Part shown: positions 1-5,464 of the stretch, piece by piece
How positions within the stretch are numbered: the first letter of the stretch is position 1
How the letters are laid out: each line of letters starts with the position of its first letter
NCBI GenBank assembly: GCA_011192055.1
Contig: DUES01000097.1
Location: forward strand, 1 to 7,374
DNA: 7,374 nucleotides
Source: Dehalococcoidia bacterium
GTDB taxonomy: Bacteria; Chloroflexota; Dehalococcoidia; Dehalococcoidales; Fen-1064
Reading direction: 5' to 3'
Translations under genes and position numbers: made by a program
The notes under the pieces: model-generated
What the model was told of the DNA's origin: nothing
Seen by the model: only the letters and a program-made list of their open reading frames with translations
Databases searched by the model: none

Positions 1-154
1 GAAACGGATCGGACTTGAATCATACGGTCTGAAGGTAGTCGAGACGGTACCCATTGTGTGCGAACCAAATCCGCACAACCGGCATTACCTGGAGACCAAG
101 CAGAAAAAAATGGGTCACAATCTGGAGTTACCCCAGGTTGACAGGAAAACGTAG
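1..154 (+). CDS. ribA: GTP cyclohydrolase II C-terminal end (RibA or RibBA), partial
   Basis: The open frame enters from the left edge (first full codon at 2) and stops at TAG 152-154, leaving the last 50 residues. The segment KRIGLESYGLKVVETVPI, then N-PHNRHYLETKQKKMGH near the end, matches the conserved tail of GTP cyclohydrolase II, where 'yGl.vve.vpi', 'N..YL.tK..kmGH' is typical. The enzyme opens the imidazole ring of GTP in the first committed step of riboflavin synthesis in the cytoplasm. In many bacteria this domain is fused behind 3,4-dihydroxy-2-butanone-4-phosphate synthase (RibBA), but the missing N-terminus prevents telling the two apart. ribH follows 93 bp downstream on the same strand, which supports a riboflavin operon. 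The active-site and zinc-binding portions lie outside the window. Confidence 0.9.
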   Translation, partial: KRIGLESYGLKVVETVPIVCEPNPHNRHYLETKQKKMGHNLELPQVDRKT

Positions 155-177
155 ATATTAACCGGGTTTCGTGGACT

Positions 178-215
178 GTTACCCTGTTTTACTCCAAGGA
201 AGAGTAAAGGGTGAC
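178..215 (+). promoter_or_regulatory. Bulged intercistronic stem-loop between ribA and ribH
   Basis: GTTACCC (178-184) pairs with GGGTGAC (209-215, one T-G wobble), and TTTACTC (188-194) pairs with GAGTAAA (202-208). A TGT bulge (185-187) sits on the left arm and the loop is 7 nt. That is about 14 base pairs, much more than expected by chance in a 93-bp gap. No T-run follows, so it does not look like an intrinsic terminator. A role in mRNA processing, stability or tuning of ribH expression is inference. It does not resemble the multi-helix FMN riboswitch. Confidence 0.55.
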
Positions 216-247
216 TGACTCCGGAATATTCGGACAAGGAGGAAACT

Positions 248-715
248 GTGAGCGAACTCTTCGAAGGTATGCTGCTGGGAAAAGGACTGAAAATAGGGGT
301 AGTTGCCGCGCGTTTTAACGAGTTTATTACTGCTAAACTGCTTGAAGGGGCAAAGGATGCACTGCTCCGTCACGGTGTTAGTGAGGATGACATAGATATT
401 GCCTGGGTGCCCGGTTCCTTTGAGATTCCGCTGGTGGCGCAGAAACTTATCAGGACGAATAAGTATGACGCCATTATCTGTCTGGGTGCCGTGGTTCGCG
501 GTGCCACGCCTCACTTTGAGTACATTGCGGCCGAGGTGACCAAGGGTATCGCCAAAGCAAGCCTGGAAGCCGGTATGCCCGTCAGCTACGGTGTAATCAC
601 GGCAGATACACTTGAACAGGCAATTGAACGAGCCGGGACAAAAGCTGGCAACAAAGGCTTCGATGCCGCCGTGAACGCAATTGAAATGGCCAACCTGCTG
701 AAGAGCATAGGTTAA
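248..715 (+). CDS. ribH: 6,7-dimethyl-8-ribityllumazine synthase
   Basis: RibH condenses 5-amino-6-ribitylamino-uracil with 3,4-dihydroxy-2-butanone 4-phosphate to give lumazine, the direct precursor of riboflavin. It usually assembles as a pentamer or a 60-subunit capsid. The 155-aa length is normal for the family. Visible landmarks are AARFNEFI (about 20-27), GSFEIP (56-61), [14 protein letters not shown] (80-93) and [14 protein letters not shown] (117-130). By alignment with the Bacillus enzyme, F23, E59, H89 and R128 are the expected substrate-stacking, binding, catalytic and phosphate-contacting residues, and all are present. The start is GTG 248, five bases after AAGGAGGA-like sequence at 236-243; no better start lies nearby. 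It follows the ribA tail and is probably the last gene of that operon, because the next gene is on the opposite strand. Confidence 0.96.
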   Translation: MSELFEGMLLGKGLKIGVVAARFNEFITAKLLEGAKDALLRHGVSEDDIDIAWVPGSFEIPLVAQKLIRTNKYDAIICLGAVVRGATPHFEYIAAEVTKGIAKASLEAGMPVSYGVITADTLEQAIERAGTKAGNKGFDAAVNAIEMANLLKSIG

Positions 716-821
716 CTGGTTGTGGCGACAGGTCCCACTGTGAAGTGACCGTTATCGGTACGGGTAGTGGTATAGCAAAGGCTCCGGTACAGTTACTAAA
801 CCGGAAGAAAGCGGATTGACG

Positions 822-1076
822 TCAGTCTACCACCTTGTAGACAGTATCACTCCTTCTCACACGGTCGGGCACCTTGATGCCGACAGCATCTCCTGCCCTG
901 GCTTCCAGCACATCGATATTATTAATCTGCATGGACCCGGCGACGAATTCGATGTCTGTGGTGTGTCCTTTGATGTGGATACGGTCGCCAACTTTCATCG
1001 TCCCGGTCATTTCAATTCCGGCTACTACCGGTCTGGCAAAGAAATCACTGACCTTTCCAACCTCTTCCTCAGGCAT
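822..1076 (-). CDS. Stand-alone EF-Tu domain II-like protein (translation elongation factor-like), 84 aa
   Basis: The protein resembles only the second, beta-barrel domain of translational GTPases such as EF-Tu. It has GTMKVGDRIHIKG (25-37), a variable stretch with IEFVAGSMQINNIDV, then EARAGDAVGIKV (58-69) and a final RRSDTVYKV. There is no GTPase domain, so it is not a true elongation factor; small proteins of this kind are annotated as 'translation elongation factor-like' and their role is unknown. The start is ATG 1076-1074, preceded by an excellent AAAGGAGG (1085-1092, minus strand) at 8 nt spacing. An ATG nine codons further upstream (1103) would place that ribosome site inside the coding region and is rejected. 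It converges on ribH and diverges from the 1239 gene. Confidence 0.85.
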   Translation of the reverse strand: MPEEEVGKVSDFFARPVVAGIEMTGTMKVGDRIHIKGHTTDIEFVAGSMQINNIDVLEARAGDAVGIKVPDRVRRSDTVYKVVD

Positions 1077-1104
1077 CGGGATATCCTCCTTTCTATTTTT
1101 CATC

Positions 1105-1134
1105 AGTATATGCCAACGTCAGGATGCAAATCAA
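1105..1134 (-). promoter_or_regulatory. Sigma-70 type promoter of the EF-Tu domain II-like gene
   Basis: On the minus strand, TTGATT (1134-1129) and TATACT (1110-1105) are separated by 18 bp. The predicted transcript begins near 1098, giving a leader of about 20 nt that contains the AAAGGAGG site. Position and direction fit the gene starting at 1076. Confidence 0.6.
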
Positions 1135-1175
1135 GATATGTTCTCCAAATATTATCGAATAACGGGTACACAGCT

Positions 1176-1205
1176 TTGACAGGAGCAGTCCATGTCCAAT
1201 ATAAT
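1176..1205 (+). promoter_or_regulatory. Perfect-consensus sigma-70 type promoter of the small CPHC gene
   Basis: TTGACA (1176-1181) and TATAAT (1200-1205) are both exact consensus hexamers, with an 18-bp spacer. Transcription should begin near 1212, leaving a leader of about 27 nt that carries GGAGG at 1226-1230. It fires away from the minus-strand promoter at 1105-1134, with 41 bp between the two -35 boxes. Confidence 0.75.
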
Positions 1206-1238
1206 TATGCAGGTATCTGTTTCCCGGAGGAAAGGGGC

Positions 1239-1469
1239 TTGGCTAAGAAACAAAGACCTCCAGTAGTGTCTGACGAACGTACAGAGGAAGTAGAGCGTTT
1301 GAAAAAGCGACTTGATATGCTGGATGAGCGTCTGGATAATATCGACTCTATGGTTACGGCGGTAGCTGAACGTGTGATGAGTCGACCAATTACCCTGAAT
1401 ATAATTTGCCCTCACTGTGGTAAGGGCGTGGAAATAGACATCATGGGCAACGAGAAGCCGGTTCGCTGA
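1239..1469 (+). CDS. Small coiled-coil protein with single CPHC motif, 76 aa, function unknown
   Basis: I do not recognise a named family. The start is TTG 1239: GGAGG at 1226-1230 lies 8 nt upstream and a perfect promoter sits just before it. The same frame stays open back to 816, but that part runs antisense through the EF-Tu-like gene and its promoter, so the 217-aa version is an artefact. Residues 18-46 form an unbroken heptad pattern (V18, L21, L25, L28, L32, I35, V39, V42, V46), which predicts a parallel coiled coil. After it comes a short strand-like segment with C57-P-H-C60-G-K-G, half of a zinc-ribbon type site. Two chains in a coiled-coil dimer could supply four metal ligands; this is inference. 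The protein is charged, with no signal peptide or membrane segment, so probably cytoplasmic. Confidence 0.75.
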   Translation: MAKKQRPPVVSDERTEEVERLKKRLDMLDERLDNIDSMVTAVAERVMSRPITLNIICPHCGKGVEIDIMGNEKPVR

Positions 1470-1591
1470 CCGAGCCAGCAAAAAGCACCTTTTCCCCCTG
1501 TCCGCAGTTAGTTATTTTTCACTGTCAATAGTACCAGAGGCTGTCTCGCAGTATTCCTGAATATATATACCGGGTGAAAGGATATGAAGAC

Positions 1592-2977
1592 GTGCTTGAG
1601 CTGGTAATTGTCATCCTGTATTTCGTGGTAGTAGTCGCAATCGGTCTGTATAATCGGAAGAAAACACAGACTATTGACGAATTCGTCGTCGCCGGCAGAA
1701 AAGGCTCATCGCTTTTCATCACCGGGTCACTCCTGGCTACTATTGTTGGCGGCTCCGCCACGATAGGCATGTCCGGTATGGCGTTCCGCCAGGGATTGAC
1801 CGGTAGCTGGTGGCTGCTGGCAGGTACGGCGGGACTGGTCGTCCTCGGCTTTCTGTTTGCCAAAAAAGTAAGGAATTACGCGCTGTATACTATCCCTGAG
1901 CTGATTGAAAAGCAGTATGACAGCCGGGTAGCCCTGGCCGGTTCTATTCTCGTTGTTGTCTCCTGGGTGGGCATTGTCGCCGGGCAGATTATTGCTGCCG
2001 GCAAGATAATGAGTGTTCTGGGTATTGGTACTCCCTTAGTGTGGATGCTTGTATTTTCTGTCGTCTTTATTGCCTATACTATATTTGGTGGTCAGCGGGC
2101 CATTATCCGCACCGATACCTTGCAGGCAACAATAATATTTATTGGAGTGCTGGCCAGCCTTGGTTTTGTACTAAGCAAAGTTGGAGGATTTGACGGTCTC
2201 AGGGAAACACTGACGGCAGACAGATTTGCTTTCCCGCTCAGCTCCGAATTTAATGCTTATGACCTGGTAAAACTGCTGCTGCTGGTCGGCTTGACGTATG
2301 TGGTTGGACCCGATATGTACAGTCGGCTCTTCTGTGCACGTGATGGTAATGTCGCAAGAAAATCGACTTTCTATGCAGCGGGTCTGCTTGTGCCATTTGC
2401 ATTTGCTATCGCACTGATAGGTATGGGAGCGGCCGTCCTGTTTCCCGATATTGCGTCGGAGCAGGCCTTCCCAACAATAATAAAAGAGGTCCTGCCACCA
2501 TTCATGGGTGGCATAGTCCTGGCGGCCTTACTCTGTGCCGTGATGTCTTCGGCGGATACCTGCCTTCTGAGTGCCAGCACTATACTGACGGTAGATATTA
2601 TTAAGAAATTCAGGACTAATCTTGATGAAAAAAGTACCCTGGCTCTGTCACGCTGGATGATACTGGTTGTCGGTATTGCGTCAATGGGTCTGGCCTGGAA
2701 ACTGGGCGGAGTGATAAGTTCGCTCCTTTTTGCTTACACGGTATATAGCGCCGGACTTATCATGCCGGTTATCTTTGGTTTCTACAGATCGAAACTGAAG
2801 GTAACATCAAACGGCGCACTGGCAGCGATGTTATGCGGTGGGACTTCTGCCGTTATCAGTAAACTTGCCGATATTCAGTACATGGATTTGGGCAGCCTTT
2901 TCGTTGGTATTCTGGTACTTATCGTGGTCAGCCTGGTCGATAACTACTTTAAGTCACGTAATCCCACCCCCGTATAA
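1592..2977 (+). CDS. Sodium:solute symporter, SSS family (PutP/PanF-like)
   Basis: A membrane protein of about 461 aa with roughly 13 hydrophobic segments, the normal size and topology of the SSS family (TC 2.A.21), which imports organic solutes with Na+. Family signatures include the N-terminal 'YNRKKTQTIDEFVVAGRK' loop after helix 1, GSWWLLAGTAG, YTIFGGQRAIIRTDTLQ, VVGPDMYSRLFCARDGNVARKS, and AVMSSADTCLLSASTI. The paired serines of MSSAD align with the Na2-site S340/T341 of E. coli PutP. The substrate cannot be assigned; amino acids, pantothenate and other carboxylates occur in the family. The start is uncertain. GTG 1592 has AAAGGA at 1577-1582 with 9-nt spacing, whereas GTG 1574 (six codons longer, same frame) has no ribosome site. 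A weak TATATA (1564-1569) would give a short leader suited to 1592. Monocistronic as far as can be seen. Confidence 0.9.
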   Translation: MLELVIVILYFVVVVAIGLYNRKKTQTIDEFVVAGRKGSSLFITGSLLATIVGGSATIGMSGMAFRQGLTGSWWLLAGTAGLVVLGFLFAKKVRNYALYTIPELIEKQYDSRVALAGSILVVVSWVGIVAGQIIAAGKIMSVLGIGTPLVWMLVFSVVFIAYTIFGGQRAIIRTDTLQATIIFIGVLASLGFVLSKVGGFDGLRETLTADRFAFPLSSEFNAYDLVKLLLLVGLTYVVGPDMYSRLFCARDGNVARKSTFYAAGLLVPFAFAIALIGMGAAVLFPDIASEQAFPTIIKEVLPPFMGGIVLAALLCAVMSSADTCLLSASTILTVDIIKKFRTNLDEKSTLALSRWMILVVGIASMGLAWKLGGVISSLLFAYTVYSAGLIMPVIFGFYRSKLKVTSNGALAAMLCGGTSAVISKLADIQYMDLGSLFVGILVLIVVSLVDNYFKSRNPTPV

Positions 2978-2978
2978 C

Positions 2979-3007
2979 TTGACTACAGCCTGACTGTTTG
3001 GTAGCAT
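2979..3007 (+). promoter_or_regulatory. Promoter of tRNA-Val
   Basis: TTGACT (2979-2984) and TAGCAT (3002-3007) are separated by 17 bp. The expected start, near 3014, lies just ahead of the mature tRNA at 3018. The -35 begins two bases after the symporter stop codon, so the tRNA has its own promoter. Confidence 0.6.
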
Positions 3008-3017
3008 TTCAAGTAGT

Positions 3018-3094
3018 GGGCGGTTAGCTCAGTTGGTTAGAGCGTTGCGTTGACATCGCAGAGGCCACTGGTTCAAGTCCAGTACCGCCCACCA
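3018..3094 (+). tRNA. tRNA-Val, anticodon GAC, CCA encoded
   Basis: A complete cloverleaf can be drawn. The acceptor stem GGGCGGT (3018-3024) pairs with ACCGCCC (3084-3090). The D stem is GCTC (3027-3030) with GAGC (3040-3043). The anticodon stem TTGCG (3045-3049) pairs with CGCAG (3057-3061), with one T-G pair at its top. The 7-nt loop TTGACAT places anticodon GAC at 3052-3054, which reads GUC and GUU valine codons. The variable loop is AGGCC, and the T arm is ACTGG/CCAGT around TTCAAGT. Discriminator A3091 is followed by CCA 3092-3094. It lies between the symporter and the SDR cluster. Confidence 0.96.
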
Positions 3095-3455
3095 CCGCAT
3101 CAGTTCTGCCGGAAAAACCACCCCTGTGAGACATCCCCCGGATACTGCCGTGCCGGAAAGAAAAGGGCGGCTACGCCTGAAACGCACAGGTAAAGTTTGA
3201 TAGCCTCAGTTTTATGGTAGTGAGTTAGTCCTCAGGCCATGTAACATGATGCACCCAGTCAACATCCGATAGGTTCGGAACCTCTCCACGGTTTTTCTAT
3301 ATTAACCTGTAAGCTTTCCTGATGATACTACTGGCCTTCCTGACAGTATTGCCTGTTTGATTTGAATCTATCCTGCATCAAGCCTTCTGTTGCCCTGTTG
3401 CTGTCTCGTGCCACCTTTCATAGTACCTTTCGTGAGCAATACTGCCTGGGTGATA
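3095..3455. other. Gene-free spacer after tRNA-Val
   Basis: No reading frame with a credible ribosome site, and no second tRNA, is apparent. The only structure seen is the weak terminator-like element at 3266-3297. No copy of the tRNA 3' end was noticed further downstream that would mark the far end of an integrated element within this window. Confidence 0.5.
3266..3297 (+). terminator. Weak terminator-like hairpin with T5 run
   Basis: CCG (3266-3268) pairs with CGG (3289-3291) and AGGTT (3271-3275) with AACCT (3279-3283), leaving an asymmetric internal loop. TTTTT follows immediately at 3292-3296. It could end transcription from the tRNA promoter, but the stem is short and interrupted and it lies about 170 nt past the tRNA. 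Confidence 0.3.
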
Positions 3456-3484
3456 TTGACATCCACGTTTTACGGCTATAGCAT
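3456..3484 (+). promoter_or_regulatory. Candidate promoter of the SDR gene cluster
   Basis: TTGACA (3456-3461) is exact consensus and TAGCAT (3479-3484) follows at 17 bp; the same -10 hexamer and spacing occur in the tRNA-Val promoter. A start near 3491 would leave a leader of about 100 nt before the ATG at 3590, containing two dyads. This is the best promoter candidate seen in the spacer ahead of the three SDR genes. Confidence 0.5.
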
Positions 3485-3531
3485 TAGGGGCAGAGTATTA
3501 AAGGTTGAGTTGCAGCAGGAAAAGTTGAAAG

Positions 3532-3553
3532 GGGAATTCCCGGTCAGGACCGG
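3532..3553 (+). promoter_or_regulatory. Two adjacent dyads in the SDR leader
   Basis: GGGAATTCCC (3532-3541) is a perfect 10-bp palindrome. Overlapping its right edge is CCGGTC (3540-3545), two bases, then GACCGG (3548-3553). They lie between the candidate promoter and the first SDR ribosome site. They could be a repressor operator or alternative RNA folds that share bases 3540-3541; the sequence does not decide between these. Confidence 0.3.
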
Positions 3554-3573
3554 TCGGTAATGCAACTGAAAGG

Positions 3574-3613
3574 GAATAAGGAGAGTAAGATGAAACTGGA
3601 AGGCAAGGTAGCC
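3574..3613 (+). repeat. 40-bp exact direct repeat, copy 1 (ribosome site and start of SDR 1)
   Basis: All 40 bases are identical to 4480-4519. The copy spans the AAGGAG site, the ATG and the first eight codons (MKLEGKVA). Identity breaks at the base on each side, while the rest of the two genes has diverged extensively. Confidence 0.9.
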
Positions 3614-4444
3614 ATCGTTGCGGGAGGCGGACAGGGAATCGGTGAGGGTATCGTAAAATGTCTTGCCGAGGAAGGGGCTGACGTGGTTATCGTCGACTAC
3701 GATGGTGAAAATGCCAGGCAGGTTGCTGAAACAGTAAAATCAATGGGACGCAAAGGTCTTGGTATTTATGCTGATTGCGCCGATGGTGACCTGGTGGCAA
3801 AGGCAGTACGGGAAATTATAGATACCTTCGGACAAATAGACATCCTGGTAAATAATGTCGGCGGGCATTCCGCGCAACCACCCAGGACCGAGATGCCTAC
3901 ATTTGCTGACCGTACAGAGAAAGAGTGGCAGGGCTACTATGAGCAAAACCTGAAATCACACATAATGATGAGCCGGGCAGTGATTCCCCATTTCAAAGAA
4001 CAGAAAAGCGGGAAGATAGTAAATATATCATCAGTTTCCGGCAGGTTTCCGGATTACGATAAGGCACCCTACACAGTCTTCAAAACAAGCGTAATCTCGT
4101 TAACATGGGTACTGGCCCGGGAGTTAGCCGAATTTAACATCAACGTCAATTGCGTCTGCCCGGGGGTAGTCTTTACACCGCTCTGGAGACGAGGTGTGGT
4201 GGCGATACTGGGCAGGTTACGCCAGGCTAAGGCTGAGGGGACCGAACTGCCAGGACGTTACAGCAGGTTCCTTGAACTGGAAAACCTTGATACTATCACG
4301 CCCGAAGAATTCTGGCCGATAATGATGCCGGTACACCAGACACCGGAGGATATGGGTAAAGCAGTAGCGTTTTTCGTTTCCGAGGACGCAAAAAACATTA
4401 CCGGTCAGACAATATGCGTTGATAACGGTATGATTATGAGGTAG
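3590..4444 (+). CDS. Short-chain dehydrogenase/reductase (SDR) 1, 284 aa
   Basis: A classical-type SDR, an NAD(P)-dependent alcohol/ketone oxidoreductase with a Rossmann fold, probably cytoplasmic. The start is ATG 3590, 6 nt after AAGGAG (3578-3583); the ATG at 3560 would add ten residues and bury this site. Visible elements are AGGGQGIG (11-18), D36 at the end of strand 2 (favours NAD), NNVGG (88-92), N120, S148, Y161 and K165 of the YxxxK motif, CPG at about 189-191, and a final ITGQTICVDNG. Two departures from the family are an alanine (A11) where cofactor-binding Thr is usual, and VDNG in place of VDGG. At 284 aa it is about 30 longer than a typical FabG-like SDR. The extra length is after NNVGG and in the substrate loop (RRGVVAILGRLRQAKAEG through EEFWP). 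It is the first gene of a same-strand run and a paralog of the next gene. The substrate is unknown. Confidence 0.92.
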   Translation: MKLEGKVAIVAGGGQGIGEGIVKCLAEEGADVVIVDYDGENARQVAETVKSMGRKGLGIYADCADGDLVAKAVREIIDTFGQIDILVNNVGGHSAQPPRTEMPTFADRTEKEWQGYYEQNLKSHIMMSRAVIPHFKEQKSGKIVNISSVSGRFPDYDKAPYTVFKTSVISLTWVLARELAEFNINVNCVCPGVVFTPLWRRGVVAILGRLRQAKAEGTELPGRYSRFLELENLDTITPEEFWPIMMPVHQTPEDMGKAVAFFVSEDAKNITGQTICVDNGMIMR

Positions 4445-4461
4445 AGGGTTACGCCCTCTAC
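4441..4461 (+). promoter_or_regulatory. Stem-loop over the SDR 1 stop codon
   Basis: GTAGAGGG (4441-4448) and CCCTCTAC (4454-4461) form a perfect 8-bp stem with loop TTACG. The TAG stop codon (4442-4444) is inside the left arm. No T-run follows, so readthrough into SDR 2 is expected. A role in mRNA stability or differential expression is inference. Confidence 0.6.
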
Positions 4462-4479
4462 GTACGAAAGCTGGCAATA

Positions 4480-4519
4480 GAATAAGGAGAGTAAGATGAA
4501 ACTGGAAGGCAAGGTAGCC
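4480..4519 (+). repeat. 40-bp exact direct repeat, copy 2 (ribosome site and start of SDR 2)
   Basis: Identical to 3574-3613, 906 bp downstream. It carries the AAGGAG site at 4484-4489 and the ATG at 4496. Confidence 0.9.
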
Positions 4520-5407
4520 GTCGTTACCGGTGGTGGCCAGGGTATTGGCGAAGGAATTGTCCGTTGCCTGGCCAAAGAAGGGGCTGATATAGCCGTCGTT
4601 GATATTAACAGTGAGACTGCCCGGAAAATGGCTGATGAAATCAAATCGATGGGACGCAAAGCACTGCCGCTGATTGCCGACCTTACCGACGAAAGTCAGG
4701 TAAACGGAACTGTCCGGGATACTGTGGACTTCTTCGGGAAGATAGATATCCTGGTTAACAATGTGGGTGGTGGTGGTAAGGATATGGCGGAAATGATGCA
4801 GAAATACAGGGAATCACTGGGTGATGAAACTCTGCCTGTATATATGTATTTCAGTCCGGAAATCTGGGACGGACTCTACAGGTTAAACCTGAAAACTCAC
4901 GTCATGATGAGTCATGCAGTAACTCCCTTATTTATGAAACAGCAAAGCGGCAGGATAGTTAATATAGCATCTATTGCCGGGAGGCTGCCGGACCCTGGTG
5001 AAATGCCATACGCCGCCGCCAAGGCCGGAGATATTTCAATAACATGGTCGTTAGCCAGGGCTTTAGCCCCTTATAACGTCACCGTTAATTGTGTCTGCCC
5101 CGGGCTGGTCTACACACCGCTATGGGACAGAAATGCGACCGGTATGTACGAGCGGCTTCGTGATGCCATAGCAGCAGGGAAAAAGGTCCCGTCTGAATTT
5201 CAGCGTCTTGCTGACGAAGGTATTGACATCGGGAAGCTCACACCCAGAGAATTCTGGCTGCAGTTTATAGTTGCTCCCAGCGTTCCTTTGGGCAGGGAGC
5301 AGACACCGGAGGATATGGGTGACGCTGTTGTCTTCTTTGCCTCCGAAGATGCTAAAAATATCACCGGGCAGGTAATACATGTTGATGGCGGGATGACAAT
5401 GCGTTAG
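4496..5407 (+). CDS. Short-chain dehydrogenase/reductase (SDR) 2, 303 aa
   Basis: A complete classical-type SDR with all key residues: TGGGQGIG (11-18), D36 (NAD-type), NNVGG (88-92), N131, S159, Y172 and K176 in YAAAK, a CPG near 200, and ITGQVIHVDGG at the end. It is clearly a paralog of SDR 1: the two share MKLEGKVA, KSMGRK, GxIDILVNNVGG, VNCVCPG, TPLW, QTPEDMG and SEDAKNITGQ. It differs mainly by an insertion between NNVGG and the catalytic Asn (about residues 93-123, with a MAEMMQKYRE helix-like part) and a longer substrate loop (about 205-265). The 303-aa length is well above the usual 250. The start ATG 4496 is fixed by the AAGGAG site 6 nt upstream. The 51-bp gap from SDR 1 argues for cotranscription. 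A paired role, such as two stereoisomers or successive oxidation steps, is inference. Confidence 0.94.
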   Translation: MKLEGKVAVVTGGGQGIGEGIVRCLAKEGADIAVVDINSETARKMADEIKSMGRKALPLIADLTDESQVNGTVRDTVDFFGKIDILVNNVGGGGKDMAEMMQKYRESLGDETLPVYMYFSPEIWDGLYRLNLKTHVMMSHAVTPLFMKQQSGRIVNIASIAGRLPDPGEMPYAAAKAGDISITWSLARALAPYNVTVNCVCPGLVYTPLWDRNATGMYERLRDAIAAGKKVPSEFQRLADEGIDIGKLTPREFWLQFIVAPSVPLGREQTPEDMGDAVVFFASEDAKNITGQVIHVDGGMTMR

Positions 5408-5412
5408 AAGGT

Positions 5413-5436
5413 TGGATTTACCGGGTACGAAATCCA
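5413..5436 (+). promoter_or_regulatory. Stem-loop between SDR 2 and SDR 3
   Basis: TGGATTT (5413-5419) and AAATCCA (5430-5436) form a perfect 7-bp stem around a 10-nt loop, beginning five bases after the SDR 2 stop codon. No T-run follows. It shares GTACGAAA (5425-5432) with the gap after SDR 1 (4462-4469). Confidence 0.5.
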
Positions 5437-5464
5437 GTATACGGCGGAGTGTAAGGAGAATCAA

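Noticed and set aside
178..247. FMN riboswitch controlling ribH
   Set aside because: The gap is too short for the conserved multi-helix fold and lies inside the operon; only a single bulged hairpin is seen.
731..805. Terminators between the converging ribH and EF-Tu-like genes
   Set aside because: Small stems (GGT-CACT/AGTG-ACC at 731-750, TCCGGT/ACCGGA at 783-805) exist, but neither has a T-run on either strand.
816..1238. N-terminal 141 codons of the plus-strand 217-aa frame
   Set aside because: This part is antisense to the EF-Tu domain II-like gene and its promoter. The ribosome site and promoter place the start at 1239.
1490..1510. Terminator after the 76-aa gene (AAAAG...CTTTT)
   Set aside because: It is only a 5-bp A/T-rich stem with a 3-nt loop and a run of C rather than T downstream.
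3560..3589. An upstream ATG adding ten residues to SDR 1
   Set aside because: It has no good ribosome site and would place the AAGGAG of the true start inside the gene. SDR 2 has the identical initiation segment starting at the internal ATG.
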